Shown in pieces: positions 44,045-53,448 of a stretch of 64,000 bases of DNA. The stretch's first letter is position 1. Every line of letters begins with the position of its first letter. The DNA is from Heloderma charlesbogerti (taxonomy: Eukaryota; Chordata; Lepidosauria; Squamata; Helodermatidae). The DNA lies in NCBI GenBank assembly GCA_026122225.1, contig JANEZZ010001623.1, forward strand, positions 248,001 to 312,000, read 5' to 3'. A model generated the notes under the pieces. The model saw nothing but the letters and a program-made list of their open reading frames with translations, had not been told where the DNA came from and made no database searches. The translations under genes were made by a program, and so were the position numbers.

Positions 44045-44618
44045 ATGGTGGCAGCTTCCTATAATGTCCAGTCCCTTGACCCATTTCCATTTACAAGCCC
44101 CAGTGAGTGGTCCAAATGGAGGCACAGAGTTCAGAGATTCTGGATAGCTTCAGGGTTAAAAAGCAAACCTGAGGAGGAGCAGATTAATACACTGATTTAC
44201 CTAAAGGGGGACCAAGCAGATGCTTTCATTCAGGCTGAGGGAGGGAGATTCAAAGAAATATAGCGATGGAACATGTTGAAAAGCATTTCATTGTGAAGTG
44301 CAATGTGATTTTTGAATGGATGAAGTTTAATTCACATGTACAAAAAGAAAATGAACTGCTAAAAGATTTTATTATCTCTCTATACTCACTAGCTGAACAC
44401 TGTGGATACGGGGCCTTTCATGATGAGATGATCCATGACAGACTTGTGGGGGCCAGAGACCTCAAGGTGTCTGAAAAACTGTGATTAGATGAGGGGCTCA
44501 CTTTGGAAAAAGCAGTCACTACAGTAAGGCAACACGGGAGTGTTAAGAAATGACAATCAGACCTCCACTGCAGCAGCAGTACCCCTCAGGTGGACAGTGT
44601 TTCTACACAGAGGGAATG
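44045..44618 (+). pseudogene. Ty3/Gypsy gag (capsid) pseudogene
   Basis: The frame starts 20 bp after the LTR remnant with M-V-A-A-S and continues with a capsid-like segment (W-S-K-W-R-H-R, then L-I-Y-L-K-G-D-Q-A). A stop at about 44261 is followed by a second piece with H-C-G-Y-G-A-F-H-D-E-M-I-H-D-R-L, the typical retrotransposon capsid core. Another stop follows after S-E-K-L. Gag forms the particle in which reverse transcription takes place. Broken by at least two stops. Confidence 0.75.
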
Positions 44619-44626
44619 GTCACAGC
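44619..44626. other. Target-site duplication of a nested hAT-like MITE (left)
   Basis: gtcacagc, matched by ggcacagc at 45236-45243 (7 of 8). Confidence 0.7.
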
Positions 44627-45235
44627 CAGAGCCAGCCCACCCATGAAGCAGAGTGAGGTGCCCACATGAGGTGGCAGAGCTGGAAGAGTGGTGAACTGCA
44701 CCACTCCCCTACCCCCAGCCAAAGCCCAAGCCCAGAGACCCTGCCACCACCTCCAGCAGATGCAAGCAGCAAATTACCCCCAGCCCAGCCGCAACTCAGA
44801 GAGCCCACTGCAACCTCCAGTGGGTGCTCTAGAGAGCCTTGCCAGCCGCTTTCCCACAGTAGTCTTTTCCACAGCAAATAATTGCCTGGCAGGAGTGTTC
44901 GGAGCAACCACCAGCCCTCAGTTGCTGTGGGGCTCTGGGGCTCTCGTGAGATCTTGGCACATGGCCAACACCTCACAATATTTTAGCCATGTACAGAGAT
45001 CTCATGAGAGCTTGGAGCCACTGACATCTCATGAGATCACCATGCAGCACCAAAGGAAATGCAGTGGGCTCTCCGAGTTGGGGTTAGGGGTGGTGCCAGC
45101 AGGGAAGGAAGGTTGTGCAGTGGTGGCAGGGAGGAAAGGAGCCAGGGAGAGTTGTGCGGAAGTGGGAGGCAGGGTTGCACAGCAGCAGCATGAGTTCTTC
45201 TGCTTCAGGCAGCAAAAGAGCTTGCATCAGGTCTG
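44627..45235. mobile_element. hAT-like MITE nested in the Gypsy gag region
   Basis: 609 bp between capsid and nucleocapsid coding parts. Left end cagagccagcccaccc, right end caggtctg. The end type (CAGNGCCNGCCC) and the phrase 'cttctgcttcaggcagcaaa' near the right end fit a common vertebrate hAT-like family. An 8-bp flanking duplication with one mismatch supports the boundaries. The internal segment 'gagatcttggcacatggcca' pairs with 'agccatgtacagagatctca'. The 251-codon frame 44688-45443 is a chimera of this insert and the Gypsy sequence, not a gene. Confidence 0.7.
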
Positions 45236-45610
45236 GGCACAGCACATGGGAGCTACAGAGACAGTTCAGAAGATGAACCCAGAAACCAAGAAGAAAAATG
45301 CCAGTGGTGTGCTGAAAAGAAACACAGAAAGGAACGTTGCCCAGCAAAAGATTCAATTTGCTACAATTGCAAGTAAAAGGGCATTTCTCCATAGCATGAT
45401 TTGTAGGAGTAGCAGCAGGGCAAATTGCGACTACCTCAACTGACTTCCTTGGATCTGTGACAGAGAGTCAAGATATGAGAATAAAGACATAGCAAAAATC
45501 AAGATGGATGGACATCCAATGGAATTTAAGCTGGACACTGTCACTGCTATCATACAGGCTGCATTTAGATTATACTCAAGGCAGAGATTGCTAAAGTCAG
45601 ACAAGAACCT
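45236..45610 (+). pseudogene. Ty3/Gypsy nucleocapsid and protease pseudogene
   Basis: A zinc-knuckle motif C-x2-C-x4-H-x4-C is readable at about 45301-45345, and a second, incomplete C-x2-C follows. Near 45526-45552 the protease region reads F-K-L-D-T directly followed by V-T-A. The catalytic D-T-G-A of retroelement proteases has lost its G-A part by deletion. In life the protease would cut the Gag-Pol polyprotein. Frame broken. Confidence 0.7.
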
Positions 45611-46680
45611 AGGCCACCAGGAGAACAACTAGCAATAGTGGGGAGGTTTATAGCAACCATGCATGAGGGCCCGGACTTGATTAAGCATCTGGGACACACG
45701 ACAGCAAACATTATGTCAGCAGTTAACCCACAAGTAGAATACCACACACTCTTCCCAGGTCTGGGCGGGATGGACACATCATATGAGATCAAATTGAAGC
45801 TGGACCTTAAACCTTTCTTCATTTGTGTTACCAGGCAAGTGCTGATTCAACTGCACAACAATGTCAAGAAAAAGCTGGAAGAAATGATTGAAATGGAGGT
45901 TATTGAACCATTGGATGAGCCCATAGGGTGGTGTGCTCCTTGGTTATTACAGATAAGCCAAATGGAGATGTACGTATCTGCATCAATCTGACCCAGCTGA
46001 ACAGAAGTGTCTAAAAGAACTGCATACCATGCCAGTGGTGGAGCACACATGGGGGCAGTTAGGCAAAGCCAAGTTCTTTTCCAAATGAGATGCCACCGGT
46101 GGATTTTGGCAAATACCATTGATTTAAAGCTCTATGAAGCTAGCTACATTTGTCACCCCCTTTGGGCATTGCTGTTTCAAAAGGCTCCCCTTTGGGATAT
46201 CCTCAGCCTCTGAGCACTTCCACAGAGGATGAGCCATTTGCTTTAAGGTACTGAGGGTGTTCTTTGTCACATGGACGATATTATAGTCACAGGGGTCGCT
46301 ACAGAAGAGCACGATAGTTGACTACAGCAGATCCTCAACCAGCTTCAGGAGGCTAAACTCACACACAACAAAGAGAAATGGACATTTGGTGTTTAACATG
46401 CATGTTTCCCAGGACATGTGATTGGTGGACAGGTATCCACTCTGAGCTGGAGAAAATAAAGGCTACTGAGGATTTTTCAGCCCCCAAATCTGCCACTGAA
46501 ATCCAGCAGTTTCTAAGAATGGTAAATTTTCTGAGACACTCCCTGCGTCATCTCTCAGATCTTCAAGCCCACTGAATGAACTGCTGAAATCAAAAAATGA
46601 TTTTGTTTGTGCCCAAGTCTGGAACATGCCTTCCAGGGGATCAAAAAGGCTCTGACCACTGCACACGTTCTAGTGACATT
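45611..46680 (+). pseudogene. Ty3/Gypsy reverse transcriptase pseudogene
   Basis: An open piece at 45638-45991 covers the region before and at the start of RT (H-T-L-F-P-G-L-G, then K-L-E-E-M-I-E-M-E-V-I-E-P, and P-W-L). The catalytic box Y-x-D-D appears as H-M-D-D at 46268-46279 in a different piece of frame. Several stops and shifts lie between. RT would copy the element RNA into DNA. Confidence 0.8.
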
Positions 46681-47100
46681 TTATCCAACAAGATAAACTA
46701 TCATTTCAGCAAATGCCTCATCATATGGACTAGGAGTTGTCCTGAAACGAGGTCAAGATGATGGGCAATTTCATCCAGTTGCCTTTGCCTCAAGGACACT
46801 GTCAGCTGTGGGAAAGCACTATGCACAAATTGAGAAAGAGTCATTGGCTATCATATGGTCATGTGAACAGCTCCAAGATTTTATAGCTGGACTACATTTC
46901 ATGATTGAAACAGGCCATAAATTATAGCTTCCTTTTTTCACTACCAGACAATTGGATGACCTCACACCTAGACTGCAGCACTTTCAAATGCGGATGATAC
47001 AAATTCATCAATACTTCCCATGTCCTTGGGAAAGATCTGATGCCTTCTCTAGGCACCCAGTGGCAGATTGCGGAAATGGAGTTCTAGAACAGGAACTTAC
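46681..47100 (+). pseudogene. Ty3/Gypsy RNase H region pseudogene
   Basis: A-N-A-S-S-Y-G-L-G (46709-46735) stands where the family has a catalytic Asp; here Asn replaces it. It is followed by the words H-Y-A-Q-I-E-K-E and a D-A-F-S-R-H-P block at 47038-47061, the usual end of the RNase H/tether region. One stop splits it near 46925. Confidence 0.8.
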
Positions 47101-47326
47101 AGCCCACATTCAGTCTATTGATTCTGGCCTTCTGGCATCAGACAATAAGTTGCAGGAAATATGGGTAAATGAACAGGAGGATGCTACCCTGTGTAAAGTT
47201 GCAAAGTATAGTGAAGAAGGCTGGCCAGAGAAACACAAATTAGATTAGGAGTGCCAGAGGTTTTGGCAAGTGCATCATGAGATTGCTGTTCAAGATGGAT
47301 TGTTGATGAGAGGGACCTGCCTGATC
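47101..47326 (+). pseudogene. Ty3/Gypsy spacer and start of integrase
   Basis: A frame running from the RNase H end to about 47246 precedes the solo LTR that splits the integrase region. The sequence just before the insertion (ctgcctgatcattcc) and just after (attccattcaaaatg) are continuous if the LTR and one duplication are ignored. Confidence 0.65.
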
Positions 47327-47331
47327 ATTCC
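47327..47331. other. Target-site duplication ATTCC (left)
   Basis: ATTCC, repeated exactly at 47844-47848 on the other side of the solo LTR. Confidence 0.9.
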
Positions 47332-47843
47332 TGTCAGGGTGGACACTGAGCCCATAGAATCCCAAAGTAGTTCTGATTCTGAGGAAGAGCAGTCGCTCCT
47401 GGGAGAGGAGCGTGCTCCCCTTTCCCAGGACCAACAGCTGACGGAGATTCCTCCCACCAGCATTCCTAGTTTAGTTAGCAGTCCAGGGAATGACCAAGCA
47501 CAGATAGCAGACTTGGTGGATGCGCGACGCAGACGCAGAGAGCGGGAAAGGAGGCGAAGTGCCAGGTTGGTGCGCAAACAACGGCTGCGCCCAGAGGCTC
47601 CAAGGGAAAAGGGGAGGGGCTCTCCCTAGTCCTTAAGTTCAGGGGTCTGCCAGTAATTCCCTTTCAAATGGGGACCATCTGTTCCAACTTAGGGCATAGG
47701 TACTGTGCTGCTCAGATCTAGTTGCAATCGGTATAGTTGTTAAGTTGTAAAAGAAAAATAAAGCTTTGAAAGGAATTCCTTTGTCTGTGTCTGGACTTGG
47801 CTACTGGTTTAGACAGAGAGAGACCTCCAAGGAGCCCTTGACA
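47332..47843 (+). mobile_element. Solo LTR, copy 2 of 3, + strand, inserted in the Gypsy integrase region
   Basis: 512 bp, tgtcagggtggac...cccttgaca, with perfect 5-bp ATTCC flanks. A poly(A) signal AATAAA lies at 47757-47762, about 80 bp before the end, as expected for an R/U5 boundary. The first 295 bp are open in one frame that enters from upstream of the LTR: an acidic block (S-Q-S-S-S-D-S-E-E-E), a Pro/Ser linker and a very Arg-rich block (R-R-R-R-R-E-R-E-R-R-R-S-A-R-L), ending at TAG near 47627. It is the most intact copy of that frame. Confidence 0.92.
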
Positions 47844-47848
47844 ATTCC

Positions 47849-48480
47849 ATTCAAAATGTACCAAAAGAATCTCTCCCATATTTACAGTGGACATCAGGGA
47901 ATGACAAAGTGTCAAGCATGGGCAAGGGAATCAGTGTGGTGGCCTGGGATTTTGACTGAAACAGAGGAAATGGTGAAGAGATGCCTGGTGTATACCAGAG
48001 GATACTGCCTGATATGAATCATTCCTGCCATCAGAATTTCTGGAAAGGCCATGGGAAAAAGTGGCACTAGATTCTTTCATTTTCAAGGGACCTGGTGCGT
48101 CCTGTTCACAGATTACTATTCTTGCTTCCCCAAAATTTCCAGACTAGAGAACCTGAATGCCAATACAGTGATCCTGCACTGTAAATCCACATTTGCCAGA
48201 CATGGTATCCCTGAACTGCTCCAGTGACAATGGACCTCAGTTACTACTTCTGAAGACATCAGAATTCCAGAAATTTGCAAGAGAATATGGATTCCACCAC
48301 CAGACATCTAGCCCCCAGTTCCCTCAGAACAATGGATTTGTTGAGGCAACTGTTAAAATACTGACGATGCAACTGAAGAACAATACAGTTCCACATAAGG
48401 CCCTAATGGAATACAGAGCTTCTCTTCTCTCCAATAGATACAGCCCTACAGACCTACTCATGCACCATCCTATCTAAACT
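47849..48480 (+). pseudogene. Ty3/Gypsy integrase pseudogene
   Basis: Zinc-binding N-terminus: S-H-I-Y-S-G-H-Q-G (two His) then V-K-R-C-L-V-Y, where the second Cys of C-x2-C is Tyr (about 47976-47993). The core is frame-broken, but F-A-R-E-Y-G-F-H-H and N-N-G-F-V-E at 48271-48342 match the last part of the D-D-E core, the Glu being the third catalytic residue. Integrase would insert the DNA copy. Inactive. Confidence 0.8.
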
Positions 48481-49110
48481 ATGGAAAATGGAAAACCACA
48501 GCACAGAGAGACAGAAGAGAAATTATGACTATTATCATGGTGCCCAATTATGGGAAGACTTAGAGCCTGGAGAGGTGGTTTGAGTTTGTGACTAATGAAC
48601 ATGGGGAACCATCAGCAAGAAGGTACACATGCCTCATTTTTATTGGGTGGTTACTCCAAAGGATAAACTTAGATGGAACATTTTGCATGAGTCTACTGAA
48701 AAGACCCCAAACAAGGAAATGAAAGCAAACTTGTATCAAATGTGAAATAAATAAACACGTAAGTAAATAAATGAACCATCAGGGAAGAGGAAACCCCTGC
48801 TGGGAATGGGATTCAGCACCAGGAGGAAGAACTGTTGCTAACAGGTGAACAAGAATCATCCCCCCCCCCCGCGCTCGCCATAAAGAGCGGGTGGGAGGTT
48901 CACCCATCACAGGGGCTGGATTTATAGAGTCATAAGGAACCAACTGTCTGGGTTGGAAGAATCTTAATAACAATAGGGGGTGGGAGAGGAGGGTTTTTGG
49001 GGGGTTAAAGTGGGGACATATGAGAGTTGTTCCTCATTCAGGGGTAAAGGGATAAGGCCAGGGGCGGGGTGGAGTCAAGACAGAGCAGAGCAGAATGGAG
49101 CTGGGGGAAG
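48481..49110 (+). mobile_element. Ty3/Gypsy 3' internal end and left part of the 3' LTR
   Basis: 48540-48700 still resembles integrase C-terminal sequence ('attgggtggttactccaaag' and following), then AAATAAATAAA at 48745-48755. 48860-49110 is G-rich and contains a C run at 48861-48870. I cannot place the LTR start because the 5' partner is lost. Confidence 0.45.
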
Positions 49111-49203
49111 TTGCATTGTACAGGCAGTTAACAAACAGTTATTCACCTTGCCAGGTTGTGGAGCTTATTGGTTAAAGACACCCAAAGGTTTGGATAGCAA
49201 TAT
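49111..49203 (+). mobile_element. Right end of the 3' LTR of the Ty3/Gypsy element
   Basis: Partner of 43938-44026 (see there). Both end a few bases after 'cccaaaggtttg'. Confidence 0.65.
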
Positions 49204-49893
49204 ATCCCCTTCCGCCAACACAAGCAAAACTCATACTAAGTGATACTTTGGATCCAATCCTTAGGTTCAATATCTATTTTTTGATGGAAGTAAGGAACAA
49301 ATATTCTGACATTTCTTACAGTTCTGCTTTGGGTCACCAGTCATAATTTTAGCCATTTCATTCTGCAATGAGTTACTGGGATAGCCCTCACACCAGCTGT
49401 AGCCCATATTCAGGTCATCCTATATTGTGACAAACAAACAAACAAATAGGTATCCTTATTCTTTCTGCCCTGCCCAGTTTTAAATTCCCCATTTTGTTTT
49501 AGCTATCTACTACATGTGTAACTCAGAATGATGTGCATGAATACATGAGGTTCTACAGGCAGTGTCTCATCCAGGAACATCTCCATTTCCCTACAAATCT
49601 TTGATGAATCAATGTTCAACAAAGCCTCCCCTCCCATTTATTGACTCCATTATCCAGTATTTGATGTACCAGAGATATGGGCTTATTCTGCACATTTTGA
49701 GTACAGTGCATCACTAAGATCTCTTGTGCACAGTGGTGTAGCCAGGGCTCGCAGGGTTGAAGAGTCAGGACTATTTAATGAGCAAGGAAGATGACATCAT
49801 CTGCACCCCCCATGTCCCAGAGTCCCCTATTCCCTCTGAGCTTAGCTCTGATCCTCACAGTAGGTGGGGGAACACTAATTTTCCTAGCAACAC
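49204..49893. other. Unassigned stretch
   Basis: An AAAC run at 49431-49446. No gene or named element. Confidence 0.4.
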
Positions 49894-49935
49894 TGTGTGT
49901 GTGTGTGTGTGCGCGCGCGCGCGCACGCATGTACA
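49894..49935. repeat. Alternating (TG)n(CG)n tract, 42 bp, Z-DNA prone
   Basis: Uninterrupted pyrimidine-purine alternation: TG dinucleotides, then about seven CG dinucleotides, then cacgcatgtaca. Alternating CG/TG is the strongest Z-DNA-forming class. Confidence 0.95.
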
Positions 49936-49971
49936 GACATGTATAATACACACATATAGCTATACAGTAAC

Positions 49972-50100
49972 ATTGTTGTTGTCCAGTCATTAAGTCGTGT
50001 CCGACTCTTCGTGACCCCATGGACCATAGCACGCCAGGCCTTCCTGTCCTCCGCTCTCTCCCGGAGTGTGCTCAAGTTCATATTCATAGCTGCCTGCATT
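49972..50100 (-). mobile_element. Bov-B (RTE clade) LINE 3' end, minus strand
   Basis: On the minus strand 50099-49975 encodes R-E-R-A-E-D-R-K-A-W-R, then V-H-G-V-T-K-S-R-T-R-L, the C-terminus of the Bov-B ORF. The nucleotide end reads gagtcggacacgacttaatg in complement (49990-50010). Bov-B is known to have moved horizontally between squamates, ruminants and others. 5'-truncated; the 3' end abuts a TG tract on the left. Confidence 0.88.
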
Positions 50101-50253
50101 TTTGGACTCTCTCTGAGAATGTGGCTATGGAGAGTGTCATGATGAATGCCTGCACTTCAACATTCACTGCCTGCTAAGTTCCCCCTTCATTTCAGTAGGC
50201 TTGTGCAAGAGTGGTTACTGGTGGATTGGGCCTTTTGCTATTCCCACTCCCAA

Positions 50254-50254
<1 letters not shown>

Positions 50255-50287
<33 letters not shown>
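50255..50287. repeat. (TG)16 microsatellite
   Basis: A 33-bp uninterrupted TG run, about 320 bp from the TG/CG tract. Confidence 0.95.
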
Positions 50288-50289
<2 letters not shown>

Positions 50290-51032
50290 CTAATCAATAT
50301 CCTTTGTAATTCTTGGTTGCCCAGAAACCACCAACCTTGATGCATTCTGCTGGCTTATGCAAGAGAATCGATGTTGTTTATGAACAACAAAGTCATTGTG
50401 ATGGCAAAAAACATGAGTCAGCTCGATCAGCAAAAGGGATTGCTGCAGCTGGGGGAGACTCAGTGGACAGAAATGCCTGAGAAACCCAAAAGAATGCTCA
50501 CATGCATCCAAGCCAACAAGAGATGCAATATCTCCTCTTGGAAAGAAAAAGGGGTGGGGGGGGGGAGGAGGAGGAAGGAAACAAAATTGCTTCTATGTTG
50601 CCTAGTGACTGACTGTTATAGCAACAGTCTCCATGGGAAAGTGGAGGATTTGTGAATGAGATTTGTAGTGAGCTTGTTTCGGTTGACATCACCCTCACCA
50701 CAGCAAACTCAGCACCCCGTAGTCATTCATGAGACAAGCAAAGCTCTTCTCTGAAGGCCACTGGAGAGTTGCCTAAGTGTGAATTGTTGCCTTGGGGAAA
50801 CCAATTTATAATTAGCATTAGTGACACTGAACACACGTGTAAATAGCCTACACTGGCACCAGTTGAGGTGACAAAAGTGGTCCTGATCGCAGGTGACACT
50901 GGTGAGGGCTGAATGTTTGAATACTTCCCCATGAAGAAAAAGTCACCACGCATAGAAAACTAGCATTTAAGGGAGAAGACTAGAAGGTACAAACAAAACA
51001 CTGAGTAGAGGAGCAGAACAGCGGCAAACAAT
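50288..51032. other. Mostly unassigned; repeat piece at 50886-50965
   Basis: 50886-50965 ('gaatgtttgaatacttcccc', 'agaaaactagcattt') matches the complement of the fold-back element at 30271-30468. G run at 50552-50563. No gene. Confidence 0.45.
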
Positions 51033-51280
51033 GGGTTGGGTCCAGATTTACGCTGGATCAACTGTGCTGGCAGAAGTGGCCTTCCTTACCTTGTCCTTCC
51101 CAAGCAGTTCCTCCAGGCCCCTGAAAATGCTACAAAGAGAGTCAGAGACCCTGATGAATGGGGGGAGCTGTGTGGGGGCAGGGGGGGGCCTTCAAAAGTC
51201 AGGTGGCAGATTCCGTAAGTGGAGGTCTTCCTCTCACAGAAGGTGCCTTCCTCTTGTGGAAGGCCGATCCTGGATCCAAC
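51033..51280. mobile_element. MITE with GGTTGGATCC-type ends, copy 2
   Basis: Collinear with 30591-30816: 'gggtccagatttacgctgga', 'tcaactgtgctgg', 'cccctgaaaatgctacaaag' and 'gtggaaggccgatcctggat'. Ends gggttgggtccag and ctggatccaac are inverted. Confidence 0.6.
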
Positions 51281-52172
51281 TCTCTACCCCTGTTCTCCAC
51301 GCATTGATTGGGCAAGCATACAGGCCTATGCACATACATCGGAATGCATGCATGGTTGATCCAGGATCCTCAGTTTTCACTGGTCCCAGATTGCATGTGT
51401 TTTCTCTGCAGATCTGTGTTTTATTTGGCCTGGACTGAAGTGGGATGTTTCTTAATGCTGCTGTCTTAAGTTTAATGTATTTCATGAATGTTTTACATTT
51501 TACATGGTTTCTATGATATTCTTTAACACGTATATTAGTTTGGTTATATTGTAAGCTGCTTTGTGGAGGCTATTTGTCTAGAAAAATGGGAAATGGATAC
51601 TTAAGGAAATGTACGTAAACCAGGGAATAGTTTATTTCTCCAGGTAACAGTTGCTAAGGACATTAGAATGTTGGTGTGAGAGGCAGTTAAAATGGAGGGT
51701 ACTGGGCAGTCGGTGAGGAGAAAGGGGAGGTGAGCTGTGTAAAGCTGATGGGAAGGAAGGAAGAAACTGTTGCTGGGATTCTGTGACATGAACTTAGTAA
51801 GGTGAAGCTGTGATCAGGTAGTGGAGTCTGGAGGTGGAATGGTATAGCCAATGCTGGCTCCAAGTGTTTGAGGACCATTGGGAAAGACACCCTCAGTGGG
51901 CCCCCTCCCTAGTGAATGTGCTTTCTCACCACTATTATCACCAGTTGCTATTGCTCCTCATCTTCTTTCTCATCATTATTAGCACTCCCTTGCTTGACAG
52001 GCAGAGAGTCAATGAGCAAGTAAGCAGTGGCATCTACTGCTCCTCCCTCTCTTCATCACTGCTGTTTGGGCCAGAGTGAGAGGCAGGTGAACAAACAGGT
52101 TGCAACGGTGAAGAGAAGGAGCAAATCCTGGGGACTCTTGTCAGTGGGCCCTAGCAGGTGCCTGACCATACC
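51281..52172. other. Unassigned stretch
   Basis: No gene. 51860-52160 has 'cagtgggccc' at both ends (near 51894-51903 and 52143-52152), which may mark a duplicated or transposon-derived block. Confidence 0.35.
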
Positions 52173-52493
52173 TGTCAGGTTTCCTTATCCCCCCCAGCGC
52201 ACACGATCAGGCAATCTGACACTGGACACCCAAATCACTGAGATTTCTTTATTGCAGGGAATCCCACGGCAAAAGCTTAATGGTTGCACTCTTCAGAAAT
52301 CATATAGCTGTTGGTCAGTAGCTATAGGCTCTATGTAATTCCAGAACAGGCCAAAGCTAAACACTGCTACCGTGACTGAGATCCTCATCAACATGGTTTC
52401 TCTGTTGCCATCTCCACGGTTCTAAACACAAGAGAAGGTGCCACAGACATACAAGTGTATGTGCATATAGTCTTTCTTCACAAGGGCCTGACA
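52173..52493 (-). mobile_element. LTR, distinct family, minus strand
   Basis: 321 bp, tgtcaggtttcc...gggcctgaca on the + strand: TGTCAGG/CCTGACA inverted termini. In complement it holds an AATAAAG poly(A) signal (52241-52247 region, read as ctttatt) about 75 bp from its 3' end. This geometry fits a retroelement LTR. It does not resemble the three-copy family beyond the terminal TGTCAG. The flanks atacc and gtcag do not match, so no target duplication is visible. Confidence 0.65.
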
Positions 52494-53448
52494 GTCAGGG
52501 GCAGAGCCAGTCCCTCCATGCACTGATCATACCTAGATGCAGAACGTGCGCACAGAAGTCCCAACACCTATTTTTTAGGTGAAGGTGATGACAGATAGAG
52601 ATAGAGATACTGTAACAGAAACCCAAAGCCTAGGAAACCCTCTGTTTCTCATCTAAGTTCCATATTTCTGCCCAAAGACTCTCTTCATCCATGATCTCCA
52701 AAACAAGCCCTCACATAGGCCGCTGTTTTGCATGAATCTACTGGAGACATTTGTTTCTTTTCGTTAATCCTTTCTCACAGGAAACCAAAAGGTGGTTGCT
52801 CCCATTCACTCCCCTAAACCAGTTCCACTGGGTCATTGGCAGGTGCTAATGGCTGATTCCCCTGTCTACTTGTTGCCCATCATGCAGCCCAAGGAAAGTT
52901 CACTTTCTGCCTGATTGGCTGGGTTTCGCCTTCCTCACCTAGCCCTTCTCCTGAACCTCCAGAGATAAAAAGAGTACATTCTCCTAAGAGCTTATGTCAT
53001 TCTCTGGAATGCCTGCTACAAATTGCCTAAGATTACCCATTGAGTTCTGCATATCATCTGAAGATACTTAGTGAAGTACTAGCAGCACAATCCTATGGAA
53101 AGTAAATCCCATTGAGTTCAGTCCCACAAAGTCCTTCAGATATTATGTAGTTCAATGAATAAATAAATGTTTTTATTTCTTTTGCCACAGTTTTGTATTT
53201 CACCCATCCTCTTATACTGCTTCCAACAAATCTGTTACTTTTTGTTTGAACTCTGAAGTTGATTAAGCTCTTGGCTAACCATGGGAACTAACCTTATCCA
53301 TTGTGCCTGGCCATTCACTTCTGCCCCAAGAAAGAAGAAAGTAACTAGGAACAACAGGATTGACTCTTAGGTTCATGGTGACCAGCAGACTTGACGAGAG
53401 TTGCTCCTTGACTCTCTGGGAAATCTCTCTAACTGGAAGTTAGGAAGG
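52494..53448. other. Unassigned stretch; partial short MITE at 53086-53130
   Basis: 53086-53130 reads agcacaatcctatggaaagt aaatcccattgagttcag, the left half of the GCAATCCTATG MITE family. The rest is unrecognised. Confidence 0.45.

Noticed and set aside
44688..45443. 251-codon open frame, + strand
   Set aside because: It crosses the boundary between a nested MITE and the Gypsy nucleocapsid region, so it cannot be an evolved protein.
50002..50060. Word similarity to ruminant genomes (cattle-like sequence), considered as contamination
   Set aside because: Bov-B LINEs are native to squamates, and the neighbouring SINEs carry the same tail.
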